A DNA stretch of 64,000 bases from a virus, in IMG/VR virus record IMGVR_UViG_3300035698_029839, positions 62,001 to 126,000 of that record; one strand, given 5' to 3'. Under the pieces are notes generated by a model. The model did not search any database and was not told the DNA's origin. It saw only the letters and a list, made by a program, of their open reading frames with translations. This document shows positions 6,638 to 14,957 of this stretch, one piece after another; the stretch's first letter is position 1, and each line of letters starts with the position of its first letter. The translations under genes were made by a program, and so were the position numbers.

Positions 6638-7483
6638 ATGACTAATTTAAAATTATATAAAGAATCTTATGAGGACAAAGAATGCTTACTTTGTCCTCAT
6701 TTTTGTTTATTAAAGAATGGAGAAACTGGTAAATGTCGTGTTCGTAAAAATGATGGAGAAAAAATAGTATTAACTAATTATGGAATAATTACTTCTATGA
6801 CTATTTCTCCTATAGAAATAAAACCTTTTAAACATTTTCTACCAGGGACTAAGATTTTGAGTGTTGGAGGGGTAGGGTGTAATTTAAATTGCAAATTTTG
6901 CGAAAATTTTAAACTTAGTCAAAATAATAATTTAGAAGGAAAATATATTTCTCCTGAAAATATTGTTTTAGATGCCATAGAAAAACATTGTGAAAGTGTT
7001 TGTATGTCATTTAATGAACCTACTATCTCTTATGAGTTTTTAATGGATTTAGCAGAAGAATGTCATAAAAAAGATTTAAAATTTCTTCTTAAAACTAATG
7101 CGTTTATTAATAAAGAGCCATGGAGGGAGATATGCAAGGTAACAGACGCGATGAATATAGATCTTAAAGCAGGGACTAAAGAGAGTTTTAAAGCAATTAC
7201 TGGTGCTTATCAATATGTAACAAAAGATAGAATTAGAGAAGCATATGATTTAGGTGTTCATATAGAGACTAGTATTCCTTTATATTATTCTGATGATATT
7301 TTAGATAAAGAGGTTAATAATATAGGAGAATTTTTGTCATCTATTGATAAAGATATTCCTTGTCACTTGCTAAGAATCCAACCTGCGTATAAATATAGTG
7401 ATTTCATTTTTAATCCAGAGAATATGAAAAAGGCTAAAAACATATTATCAAAATATATGAATAATATATACGAAGTCATTTAG
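6638..7483 (+). CDS. AmrS-like radical SAM protein (PFL-activase type)
   Basis: A 281-residue radical SAM enzyme. The cluster motif is C81-x3-C85-x2-C88. An N-terminal four-Cys set (C16, C19, C23, C33) precedes it, as in the radical SAM member of the AmmeMemoRadiSam system and in pyruvate-formate-lyase activase relatives. M-S-F-N-E-P-T and a late L-R-I-Q-P also fit. The true substrate of this family is not settled. AMMECR1- and MEMO-type partners are absent. It has its own consensus promoter and hairpin terminator and no SD, so it is a self-contained, probably leaderless unit, like a cargo gene. Confidence 0.8.
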   Translation: MTNLKLYKESYEDKECLLCPHFCLLKNGETGKCRVRKNDGEKIVLTNYGIITSMTISPIEIKPFKHFLPGTKILSVGGVGCNLNCKFCENFKLSQNNNLEGKYISPENIVLDAIEKHCESVCMSFNEPTISYEFLMDLAEECHKKDLKFLLKTNAFINKEPWREICKVTDAMNIDLKAGTKESFKAITGAYQYVTKDRIREAYDLGVHIETSIPLYYSDDILDKEVNNIGEFLSSIDKDIPCHLLRIQPAYKYSDFIFNPENMKKAKNILSKYMNNIYEVI

Positions 7484-7510
7484 TAAGCTACATTTCTAAA
7501 AAATGTATTT

Positions 7511-7544
7511 AAGCCTCTTATCTATTAAATAAGAGGCTTTTTTT
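7511..7544 (+). terminator. Intrinsic terminator after the radical SAM gene
   Basis: An 11-bp perfect stem (7511-7521 with 7529-7539, AAGCCTCTTAT paired with ATAAGAGGCTT) has a 7-base loop and is followed by a T-run to 7544. It lies 27 bases after the stop codon. Confidence 0.92.
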
Positions 7545-7608
7545 ACGCTTGTAATTTATTTTATATTTTTTTTAAAAAATAAAAAGGTAATTCATAGAAT
7601 AGTTAGAA

Positions 7609-7639
7609 TTGTATATTTATATTATGCGCGTATTATGCG
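7609..7639 (+). promoter_or_regulatory. Candidate promoter with two ATTATGCG repeats
   Basis: ATTATGCG occurs at 7621-7628 and 7632-7639, exactly 11 bases apart (one helical turn). The second copy overlaps a possible -10 TATTAT (7631-7636), which pairs with TTGTAT (7609-7614) over a 16-base spacer. Tandem sites one turn apart suit cooperative RHH dimers. The following RHH gene starts ten bases on, without an SD. Confidence 0.5.
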
Positions 7640-7648
7640 TATATCATT

Positions 7649-7816
7649 ATGAAAGATAGAAAAATGGAAAGATATCATTTATACGTAACTTCTCGTCAAA
7701 AAAAACTCTTAAAGAGCAAATCGAAAGAGATAGGAATTTCTTGTGCAGAGTTGATTCGTAGAGTTTTGGACAAATATATAGATCAAAAAGAGAGGGAGGG
7801 GAAGAATGGAAAGTAA
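7649..7816 (+). CDS. Small ribbon-helix-helix protein
   Basis: A 55-residue protein with the RHH layout. A strand near residues 8-12 (Y-H-L-Y-V) is followed by a helix of Q-K-K-L-L-K-S, the turn G-I-S-C-A-E, and the helix L-I-R-R-V-L-D-K-Y. The gene overlaps the HNH gene by 11 bases, as the first RHH overlaps its own HNH. No SD is visible; a short or absent leader from the promoter at 7609-7636 is likely. It probably represses its own cassette through the ATTATGCG repeats. Confidence 0.65.
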   Translation: MKDRKMERYHLYVTSRQKKLLKSKSKEIGISCAELIRRVLDKYIDQKEREGKNGK

Positions 7817-8804
7817 AAAATGTAGGGTTTGTGGAGAGGAGAAGTTCTTGGATGATTTTTATTTTCGTAAGGACAGTGGGACGTATAGAGGAGATTGTAA
7901 AAAGTGCAATCTATCGGGAAGAAAAAAGTATAAGAAAAAATATAGAGAAGAGAATAGAGAAAAAATAAAAGAACAAAACAAGAAGTATAAAGAGAATCTC
8001 AGTGAAGAAAAAAAATTAAAACGAAAAGATTATTTAAAGACATATCAAGAAGAAAATAAAGAAAAAAGAAAAAAATATGCTAAAGGATATCGATCAGGAA
8101 ATAAGGAAAAAGTTAGAGAAGGGCAGAAAAGATATAGAGAAGAGAATAAAGAGAAAGTTGAAGAATGCAATAAAAAATATTATAATAATAACAGAGAAAA
8201 GATACTAGAAAAGAACAAAGAATATTATCAAAATAATAAAGAAAAATTTGCAGCTAATGATAAAAAGTGGAGAGAAAATAATAAAGAAAAAATGAAAGAA
8301 ATTTATAGGGTATACGAAGAAACCAATAAAGAAGAAATAGCAGAAAGAAAAAAAGAATATTATAAAAATAATAAAGATGTAATAGATAAAAGAAATAAAG
8401 AATATAGCAAGACTCCAGAAGGAATAAGACAACGCAGGGAGAGAGATAATAAGAGAAGGGAATGTCTTATGTTTAGGTTGAACGGGAATATGTCTAGTGG
8501 AATAAGGATTTCTTTAGAAAGAGATAATTTAAGTAAAAATGGTAGGCACTGGGAATATATAGTCGGATATACCACTAAAGAATTGAAATCTCATATAGAA
8601 AAATTATTTACTAAAGGTATGAATTGGGAAAATTATGGAGAGTGGCATATAGATCATATTACGCCAAAATCATTTTTTAAATATAAATCTACAGATGATG
8701 TAGAGTTCCGTTATTGTTGGTCTCTAAATAATTTGCAGCCTTTGTGGGCGGCAGATAATATAAGAAAAAGTGATAAAATTATTTTAAGGAAAATAGCAGT
8801 ATGA
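7806..8804 (+). CDS. HNH endonuclease with long charged repeat linker
   Basis: A 332-residue protein in three parts. Residues 6-34 form a zinc finger (C6-x2-C9, C31-x2-C34). Residues about 38-205 are degenerate repeats of Y-x-x-x-N-K-E-K type, probably one long charged helix. Residues about 240-325 hold an HNH nuclease (H281-x-D283-H284, then L-N-N-L-Q-P-L and N-I-R-K-S-D-K). This build is common among free-standing phage HNH homing nucleases. SD GAGGGAGGGG precedes the ATG. The gene ends with ATGA overlapping the first glycosyltransferase, so it sits at the cluster entrance. Confidence 0.85.
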   Translation: MESKKCRVCGEEKFLDDFYFRKDSGTYRGDCKKCNLSGRKKYKKKYREENREKIKEQNKKYKENLSEEKKLKRKDYLKTYQEENKEKRKKYAKGYRSGNKEKVREGQKRYREENKEKVEECNKKYYNNNREKILEKNKEYYQNNKEKFAANDKKWRENNKEKMKEIYRVYEETNKEEIAERKKEYYKNNKDVIDKRNKEYSKTPEGIRQRRERDNKRRECLMFRLNGNMSSGIRISLERDNLSKNGRHWEYIVGYTTKELKSHIEKLFTKGMNWENYGEWHIDHITPKSFFKYKSTDDVEFRYCWSLNNLQPLWAADNIRKSDKIILRKIAV

Positions 8805-10753
8805 ATATCGTGCATTGCATAGAAAGCCTTGGTATCGGAGGAGCACAAAGCTGTGCTTTTGAGTTATACCACTCCATTAATACTTATTATCCTCAATATT
8901 CTCAGACATTTATATATACTCAAAACAATAGGATAGATAAACAATTTGTTGCTTCTTATGGAGTCCCTTGTAGGCTCTCAAAAAATAATGATTGGATATT
9001 AAAAAAAATTAATAAAATGGGTAACGTTATAGTTGTTTTTCACAAATTAGCCAGTTCTAGTTATAAATTATTAGATTTAATTAAATCTAGAACGAAAGCT
9101 CGTATCATGGTCATCAATCATACGCTTTACAAATCTTCATCATGGAAGAATACTAAGAGTGTAGATGTAATGGTTGCTGTTAGTAAGAATATGATGGAAG
9201 CTATGAAAAAATGGTATCCTAACATTAAAAATAAAGTTCAAATTTACAACTCTGTTTCGGCTTTTAGATATGATGCAGTTGCTCCAAGAAATGGTAATAA
9301 AAAAGATATTTTTTTAACAGGCCGTTGCAATCGCATTTGCGGCTGGAAGCACTCCAATGATTGGAACACATGGTGTAGGGATATGAAGCTACCTAAGAAA
9401 ATGGTTCATGAATATATAGGTAGTGGTATTGGTAGAGGAAATAGAAGTAGTAAGCCAAGAAGAGAAAAAGGTAGAAATGTTGTTATGATGATGGGGGGTA
9501 TTAGTGATTTTTCTCAAAAAGTTTCTATTATGAAAGATTGGGACTTATTCCTTTACGAGACAAAAAAAAATGAGGGGGTTAGTATGGCTATTTTAGAGTC
9601 TTTAGCATGCGGGGTACCCGTAATGTGTAGCAGCAACTATGGTAATCTAGAGATAATAGAGGAAGGAATAAATGGATATGTTTTTAAGGACAAGAGACAT
9701 GCTCAGAAGATCCTGACTCATCTAATTAATAACCCAAAAGAATTAAAAAAATTAAGAAGAACTACAAAGGAGCATTTCCTGGAAAAATTAGATTCAAAAT
9801 TTATGGCATATAGTTATATAAAAACTATGGAAGAAATGATGGGAAATAATTCAGATAAAATTAAAAAACCTGATCAGGATTTAACAATGATTGACAAATT
9901 AAAAGAAGATAGAGTTATGGAATCAAGTATACAATTAGAGAAGCCTATAGAGATAGTTGAAAAAGATATAACCAAAGAACCTAATAGAAAATTCTCTATT
10001 CTCACATCTAGTTACAATAAAGCAGAGTTTTTAAACGATTGGTCTAGATCTGTTCTTGCACAAAAATATAGACCATTAGAAGTTGTATTCGCTAATGATT
10101 GTTCTACCGATAGTACATTACAAATGGTGGAAAATTTTAAAAAGCAATGTGATGATAATGGGATTGAGTTTGTATTAGTGAATAATGAGCAAAGATTATA
10201 TTGCGGATCATCATATAAAAACTTACTCTCATATGCTACTGGCTCTTATTTCGGAGTATTAGATGCTGATGATATGTTGGTAGATGATTCTGTAGAGTAT
10301 ATAATGAAAAAGTATGATGAGTACAAAAATGTTTCTTGGATTTATACTCAATATGAAAATTGCGATATAAAAATGAAGCCTCGTAGAAAAGGTTTCTGTT
10401 GTTGTCCAGGGAAAGGTGAAACTTTGTTGGATCTTGGTAATAAAAGAGTTCATGGTTTTGGTCATTGGAGAACATTTTGTTATAGATTTCCAAGACCAGG
10501 TAAATTATTTGAAAAAAAATTGAAATGTGGTGTTGATAAGTTTATGGGGTATAGGCTGGAAGAGTTTGGTCAGGGTATGTTTGTTGATAGGGTTTGTTAT
10601 AAATATAGGCAACATCCTGTAGGATCTCTTAAATCAGTTTCTTCTACTAAAGAAGCTATTAATGTATGGGGAGATATTAAGAGAAGGGCGAGTGCTCGTA
10701 GAAAAAGATATAATTTAAGACCTTCTCAAATAATTAATTGCAAAAAAGTTTAG
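8801..10753 (+). CDS. Two-domain glycosyltransferase, GT4-like plus GT2-like
   Basis: A 650-residue fusion. Residues 1-about 350 form a GT-B (family 4-like) transferase. It opens with E-S-L-G-I-G-G-A-Q and has the nucleotide-sugar E-x7-E motif (E258, E266) in an E-G-V-S-M-A-I-L-E-S-L-A-C-G-V-P-V context. A charged linker follows. Residues about 395-650 form a GT-A (family 2) domain with D488-A-D-D491 for metal and nucleotide binding. Two transferases in one chain suggest two successive sugar additions. The GT2 half is a close paralogue of the gene at 11496. First gene of the glycan cluster, with ATGA overlap and SD AAGGA. Confidence 0.85.
   Translation: MNIVHCIESLGIGGAQSCAFELYHSINTYYPQYSQTFIYTQNNRIDKQFVASYGVPCRLSKNNDWILKKINKMGNVIVVFHKLASSSYKLLDLIKSRTKARIMVINHTLYKSSSWKNTKSVDVMVAVSKNMMEAMKKWYPNIKNKVQIYNSVSAFRYDAVAPRNGNKKDIFLTGRCNRICGWKHSNDWNTWCRDMKLPKKMVHEYIGSGIGRGNRSSKPRREKGRNVVMMMGGISDFSQKVSIMKDWDLFLYETKKNEGVSMAILESLACGVPVMCSSNYGNLEIIEEGINGYVFKDKRHAQKILTHLINNPKELKKLRRTTKEHFLEKLDSKFMAYSYIKTMEEMMGNNSDKIKKPDQDLTMIDKLKEDRVMESSIQLEKPIEIVEKDITKEPNRKFSILTSSYNKAEFLNDWSRSVLAQKYRPLEVVFANDCSTDSTLQMVENFKKQCDDNGIEFVLVNNEQRLYCGSSYKNLLSYATGSYFGVLDADDMLVDDSVEYIMKKYDEYKNVSWIYTQYENCDIKMKPRRKGFCCCPGKGETLLDLGNKRVHGFGHWRTFCYRFPRPGKLFEKKLKCGVDKFMGYRLEEFGQGMFVDRVCYKYRQHPVGSLKSVSSTKEAINVWGDIKRRASARRKRYNLRPSQIINCKKV
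10256..10311 (+). repeat. 56-base block identical to 11772-11827
   Basis: The segment coding for the D-A-D-D motif and following helix is identical base for base in two GT2 genes. Flanking codons are freely diverged. This fits recent duplication with gene conversion, or a recombination hot spot. Confidence 0.85.
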
Positions 10754-10762
10754 GAAAATAAT

Positions 10763-11494
10763 ATGTTTAATTTAACTAAGGAGCAATTGGTAGAAATTGC
10801 TAAATGTGACACACCTAGTATTGCTAATGCTCTTGAAATGTGTTGCGGCAGGTCTCGTCTAGAAGGTTTTAATAAGGAGGAAGCTCATGATTTTATGCCA
10901 GATATGGGTACTATGGTTGGTTATGCAGTAACATTTAAAGTTTGTGCTAGTAGACCTCCAACAAAAGAGGAAGAACTTGTTTTTGAAAAAACTCTCAGAC
11001 TTATAGAAGGATTTCCTAAACCAATAATTATGGTGATGGAAGATATTGACTCTCCAAATGAGATAGTTGGTTCTATGTGGGGGAGAGTTACTGCAATTAC
11101 TTATAAAGCTATGGGGGTTGTTGGAGTTATTGCTGATGGGGGTGTTCGAGATTTGCCTTCAATGGCAGAGGCGGGCTTTCATGCTCTCGCTAGACGTGTT
11201 TGTGTTTCTCATGGTTATGCTCATCATATTGCCAGTGGGGAACCTGTCAATGTATTTGGCACAGAAGTTAAAACAGGTAATCTTATTGCTGCTGATCAGC
11301 ATGGTTTTATTACTATTCCATATGATTGTGCTGATAGGGTAGCAGAAATAGCGGGCATAATCGACAAACTGGAAAGAGAGTATTTGACAGATTTGACAGA
11401 AAAACCTGGTTATAATGTAGATATAAGACTTGGTGGTTTTAAGATTTTTCAAGAAAAAATGATTGCTACAAAAAATAATTTTAAAAAGACATAG
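10763..11494 (+). CDS. RraA-like / HMG-aldolase family protein
   Basis: A 243-residue member of the RraA-like family, which includes 4-hydroxy-4-methyl-2-oxoglutarate aldolases and the RNase E inhibitor RraA. The signature G-V-I-A-D125-G-G-V-R129-D130 carries the Arg and Asp that bind pyruvate and metal in the aldolases. C-D-T-P-S-I-A-N-A near residue 15 is also typical. In a glycan cluster rich in ulosonate genes, an aldolase-type role on a branched or keto acid is more likely than RNase control, but is not shown. It lies between two GT2 genes, with SD TAGGA. Confidence 0.8.
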   Translation: MFNLTKEQLVEIAKCDTPSIANALEMCCGRSRLEGFNKEEAHDFMPDMGTMVGYAVTFKVCASRPPTKEEELVFEKTLRLIEGFPKPIIMVMEDIDSPNEIVGSMWGRVTAITYKAMGVVGVIADGGVRDLPSMAEAGFHALARRVCVSHGYAHHIASGEPVNVFGTEVKTGNLIAADQHGFITIPYDCADRVAEIAGIIDKLEREYLTDLTEKPGYNVDIRLGGFKIFQEKMIATKNNFKKT

Positions 11495-11495
11495 T

Positions 11496-12257
11496 ATGAA
11501 TAATAAATTTACTATTTTAACAGCTTCATCTAATAAGTATCCTTATTTAAAGGATTGGATGAATTCTATTCTTGTTCAGAAATACAGGCCATTAGAAGTT
11601 GTTATGGTTGATGATTGTTCTGATGATATGACTAGAAAACTTATTAAAAGATTTAGAAAAAGATTTGGAGAAAATGATATATCTTTTAATTATTTGAGAA
11701 ATAAAAAAAGATTACATTGTAGTAGTTCTTATAGAGTAGCTATAAAAACAGCTACGGGTGATTTTATGGGGGTATTAGATGCTGATGATATGTTGGTAGA
11801 TGATTCTGTAGAGTATATAATGAAAAAATATAATCAGTATGAATATATGGCTTGGATTTATACTCAATTCCAAATTTGCGATGCTCGTATGGGGTATATT
11901 AAGGATGGTTTTTGTAGATCACCAATACCGTGGGGATCTATGCTAGATTCTGGAGAAAAAAGAAAGCAGGTTTATTCTCATTGGAGAACATTTTCTAGGC
12001 GTTGTAGTGATTTGAGTAATTTATTGCCTAAAGGACTTAGATGCGCTGTTGATAAATATATGGGGTATAAATTAGAAGAATTGGGTAATGGGATGTTTAT
12101 TAATAGGGTGTGTTATAAATATAGACAAGGAGTTAAGAGAGGAGTAGTGGCTAAAGAAAGCACAAAGAATACTTGGAAAAAATTGGTTGCTAATTTGGTA
12201 GAGGATAGGAAAAAGAATAATATAAAGCCATTTCCAATTATAGAAGGAAAAGTATAA
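11496..12257 (+). CDS. GT2-type glycosyltransferase
   Basis: A 253-residue GT-A transferase. F-T-I-L-T-A-S-S-N-K starts the fold, V-V-M-V-D-D-C-S-D-D binds nucleotide, and D95-A-D-D98 is the metal-binding motif. It matches the C-terminal half of the fusion at 8801 along most of its length, including H-W-R-T-F, C-x-V-D-K-x-M-G-Y and V-C-Y-K-Y-R-Q. The ATG at 11496, right after the preceding stop, gives the paralogue-matching N-terminus; a longer reading into the upstream gene is unlikely. It shares a stop/start base with the next gene (TAATG). Confidence 0.85.
   Translation: MNNKFTILTASSNKYPYLKDWMNSILVQKYRPLEVVMVDDCSDDMTRKLIKRFRKRFGENDISFNYLRNKKRLHCSSSYRVAIKTATGDFMGVLDADDMLVDDSVEYIMKKYNQYEYMAWIYTQFQICDARMGYIKDGFCRSPIPWGSMLDSGEKRKQVYSHWRTFSRRCSDLSNLLPKGLRCAVDKYMGYKLEELGNGMFINRVCYKYRQGVKRGVVAKESTKNTWKKLVANLVEDRKKNNIKPFPIIEGKV
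11772..11827 (+). repeat. 56-base block identical to 10256-10311
   Basis: Second copy of the identical block in paralogous GT2 genes. Confidence 0.85.
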
Positions 12258-12928
12258 TGGTAAGAACAAAAAAACAGTGGCATAGATATTTTATAAAAGA
12301 AATTTCTATGATAGTTTCTAAATATGTTGATAAAAATAAAGATTTCTTTGTTGAGTGTGGTGTTAAGCAGGGATCATCATCTGTAATAATGGCATCTAAT
12401 TTAAACATTGATGGGTATTTATTTGATACTTGGCAAGGTTTTCCTCATTTCACAGATATTGATTTAGATTTAGGTATTAATAAAGCTAAAGATAGTATGG
12501 AATATAGAATAAGAGTAGCCAAAAATACATATAAAGAGTGTGTTGATAATCTTACTAGTCATGGAGTAATTGATTTATGTCAAATGATGCAGGGTGATAT
12601 TTTAAAAATAGTTCCTAAATTTATTGAGAATTTAGAAGATTTTAATATTTCTATGATGCATATAGATACAGATCTTTATGAACCTGCAAAAGTTTCTTTA
12701 GAATCTTTTTGGCCATATGTTAAAGAATCTGGGGTAGTTTATTTTCATGACTACGAAGATAAGAAATGGAGAGGAATAAAAAAAGTTGTCGATAAATTAG
12801 TAGAGATAGATAAAAATTTGTATTTTCATATTTTTGATGCAAATAAGTTATTTTCAGCATGTGTTGTGAAAGGAAAGAGTAATGCCAGTGAAGATATTTT
12901 TAATAATATAGTTAGTTTTGATCGATAA
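12257..12928 (+). CDS. TylF/MycF-type sugar O-methyltransferase
   Basis: A 223-residue class I SAM methyltransferase of the macrocin O-methyltransferase family. E-C-G-V-K-Q-G-S-S near residue 33 binds SAM. H135-I-D137-T-D139-L-Y-E-P supplies the metal-binding acids used in sugar O-methylation. V-Y-F-H-D-Y-x-x-x-x-W-x-G-I-K follows. Relatives methylate deoxysugar hydroxyls on macrolides and polysaccharides. It is coupled by TAATG to the GT2 upstream and precedes a GT4, so it probably methylates a sugar added by these enzymes. SD AAGGAA. Confidence 0.85.
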   Translation: MVRTKKQWHRYFIKEISMIVSKYVDKNKDFFVECGVKQGSSSVIMASNLNIDGYLFDTWQGFPHFTDIDLDLGINKAKDSMEYRIRVAKNTYKECVDNLTSHGVIDLCQMMQGDILKIVPKFIENLEDFNISMMHIDTDLYEPAKVSLESFWPYVKESGVVYFHDYEDKKWRGIKKVVDKLVEIDKNLYFHIFDANKLFSACVVKGKSNASEDIFNNIVSFDR

Positions 12929-12929
12929 T

Positions 12930-13874
12930 ATGAAACTTCTTATGATAATGAAAAAATTTAGTGGTGGTCCAAATATATTCAGGAGGAGACTTTCGAATAT
13001 TTTAGAAAAAAGAGTTAAAGAAACTGGTATAGAAATAGTTCATGATCCAAAAGGGAATTTTGATGCTGAATTAGCTTTTGTGAGAACCTTAACACAACAT
13101 AGGAAACCTACTATTTTAAGGGTTGATGGTTGTTATCTGGGAGGTGGTTATGAGGGTAAAAATCGTCTTTATAAAGAAGCTGCTAAAAATGCTAAGTTTA
13201 TAATTTATCAGTCTGAGTTTTCTCGTAGAATGTGTGAAAGTGTATGGGGTATTAATAAACCTAATGTTGTTATTCATAATGGAATTAATTTTGATGATTT
13301 AAAAGGAATAGATAAAGATCCTGCCATACCAGAGGGATCTTTTGTTGCTTCAGCTATATGGAGAAAAAATAAAAGACCTGTTTCTATGATCCAGGGTTTT
13401 ATAGATGCTGGAATAAAAAATCATTTTTATATTATAGGTGATACATATGGTATACCAGATAAATATTTGAATAGATTTAGAAAACATAGGAATATTCATT
13501 TTCCTGGTCCTTGTGATTTTGAAAGATCTATGTCTATTTTTAAGTCATGTGATTATTTGTTACATCTTGCACAAATAGATTCGTGTCCTAATGTTGTTAT
13601 TGAGGGACTTGCATCTGGTCTTAAAGTTTTATATAGTAATTTACAAGGAACAAAAGAATTTGTACCTCCTGAAAATGGGATTAAGATTAAAACTGATAAA
13701 TGGAAGTTTCAACCAATAGGTCTAGGTCAACATGATAGAATAAAACCAGGGTTAGTAGCAGATGGAATACATAGATTAATGCAATTAAAAGGAGAGAGGA
13801 TAATGTACCCACCAGAAATTAATATTAATTTAGTAGCAGATAGATATATAAAGGTGATAAAAGAAAATGTTTAA
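12930..13874 (+). CDS. GT4-like glycosyltransferase
   Basis: A 314-residue GT-B transferase, short for the family. It has an H-N-G-I-N turn, an I-W-R-K-N-K-R-P start to the C-terminal Rossmann domain, and C-P-N-V-V-I-E-G-L-A-S-G, the usual donor-binding E plus G-L-A-S-G loop. The ATG at 12930 follows the previous stop by one base; an upstream TTG is less likely. No clear SD is seen, so coupling to the methyltransferase probably drives translation. A family relative is at 19790. Confidence 0.8.
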   Translation: MKLLMIMKKFSGGPNIFRRRLSNILEKRVKETGIEIVHDPKGNFDAELAFVRTLTQHRKPTILRVDGCYLGGGYEGKNRLYKEAAKNAKFIIYQSEFSRRMCESVWGINKPNVVIHNGINFDDLKGIDKDPAIPEGSFVASAIWRKNKRPVSMIQGFIDAGIKNHFYIIGDTYGIPDKYLNRFRKHRNIHFPGPCDFERSMSIFKSCDYLLHLAQIDSCPNVVIEGLASGLKVLYSNLQGTKEFVPPENGIKIKTDKWKFQPIGLGQHDRIKPGLVADGIHRLMQLKGERIMYPPEININLVADRYIKVIKENV

Positions 13875-14598
13875 AGTATCAGTAATAACAACTTTATATA
13901 ATTATAGTGATTATATTGTAGATTGTATCGAGTCTTTTCTTAATCAAAATTTTAAAGATTCAGAGATGATTATAGTTGATGATAATTCTTTAGACAATCC
14001 TTATCCTAATATTAAAAAATATAAATCTAATAGAATTAGATATATTAGATTAAATAAAAACATGGGATATTCTTTTGCTAAAAATATAGGAATTGAAAAT
14101 TGTAATTCTGATATTTTAGTAATGTTAGATGCTGATGATATGACTACAGAAAATGGTATATCTTTGAGGTATAATAAAATACAGGAAGGTTTTGATTTTG
14201 TTCACGGTCCAGTTTTAGATTTTACAGTTAAGAATGAGGAGATGAAAACAAAAGAGTCAAGACTTTGGCCAAAATGGAAAAAAAGTAAGAAAGATGCTTC
14301 TTGCTATAGGTTAATTCATGCTCAAAGTGTAATGCTTAAAAAGAATATACATAGAAAGATTGGCTTGTATGATGAAACTTTAAGAAGCAAAAGTGATAGA
14401 GAGATGTGGGCAAGAATATTAAATCATGGTTATAAAATGTTTTATGTGGAAGATTACGTGAGCTTGTATCGTAGACATAATAAGCAAATGCACAGATCCC
14501 CAGAAAAACTAAAAATAAATGACAAATTACAGAAGCATGTTTTAGCGTTGATAGAAAAAAGAAAAAAAGATTTGTCTGGTATTAAAATGTTAAAATAG
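13867..14598 (+). CDS. GT2-type glycosyltransferase
   Basis: A 243-residue GT-A enzyme. V-S-V-I-T-T-L-Y-N-Y opens the fold. I-I-V-D-D-N-S precedes the nucleotide site, D88-A-D-D91 is the DxD motif, and D-R-E-M-W-A-R-I near residue 178 is the usual ED/RE-x-W acceptor helix. Donor and acceptor cannot be read. SD AAAGGTGA is clear and the start overlaps the preceding gene by 8 bases. Confidence 0.85.
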   Translation: MFKVSVITTLYNYSDYIVDCIESFLNQNFKDSEMIIVDDNSLDNPYPNIKKYKSNRIRYIRLNKNMGYSFAKNIGIENCNSDILVMLDADDMTTENGISLRYNKIQEGFDFVHGPVLDFTVKNEEMKTKESRLWPKWKKSKKDASCYRLIHAQSVMLKKNIHRKIGLYDETLRSKSDREMWARILNHGYKMFYVEDYVSLYRRHNKQMHRSPEKLKINDKLQKHVLALIEKRKKDLSGIKMLK

Positions 14599-14606
14599 GA
14601 GTTATT

Positions 14607-14957
14607 GTGGATAAGCAAGGAAAAATATGGGGGTTTACTTCGGAAATATTTAATAAAAACAATGTAGAGATTCATAGAATTGTAGGAAATACTAATAGTC
14701 ATTGCTCTAAGCACAAACATGATCATAAGTTTAATATGTTTTTTGTGGAAAAAGGAATGATAATTATCAAAATATGGAAAAATGATTATGACCTTGTTGA
14801 TACAACTGTTCTAAATGAAGGACAATCATGTACTGTTCCTCCAGGGGAGTATCATCAATTTTTAGTTCAAGATAATTGTGTTGTTTATGAATTTTATTGG
14901 GTTGAAATAAGTTCAAAAGATATAGTTAGAGAAAATGTGGGAGGTATAAATGAGTAA
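14607..14957 (+). CDS. Cupin-domain protein
   Basis: A 116-residue single cupin. The first metal motif is H36-x-H38 with E48 (in F-F-V-E-K-G). The second is P-P-G-E-Y-H-Q-F near residue 80. Small cupins in glycan clusters include sugar ketoisomerases, epimerases and mannose-6-phosphate isomerase-like proteins. RmlA and RmlB at 58-61 kb lack an RmlC, so isomerase or epimerase work on a dTDP-keto sugar is possible, though the sequence does not prove it. GTG start chosen because AGGAG lies about six bases upstream. Confidence 0.75.
   Translation: MDKQGKIWGFTSEIFNKNNVEIHRIVGNTNSHCSKHKHDHKFNMFFVEKGMIIIKIWKNDYDLVDTTVLNEGQSCTVPPGEYHQFLVQDNCVVYEFYWVEISSKDIVRENVGGINE

Noticed and set aside
8205-8575. 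Long minus-strand hydrophobic reading frames across the HNH repeats and elsewhere
   Set aside because: They are complements of Lys/Glu/Asn-rich coding sequence, lack SDs and sit inside convincing genes.
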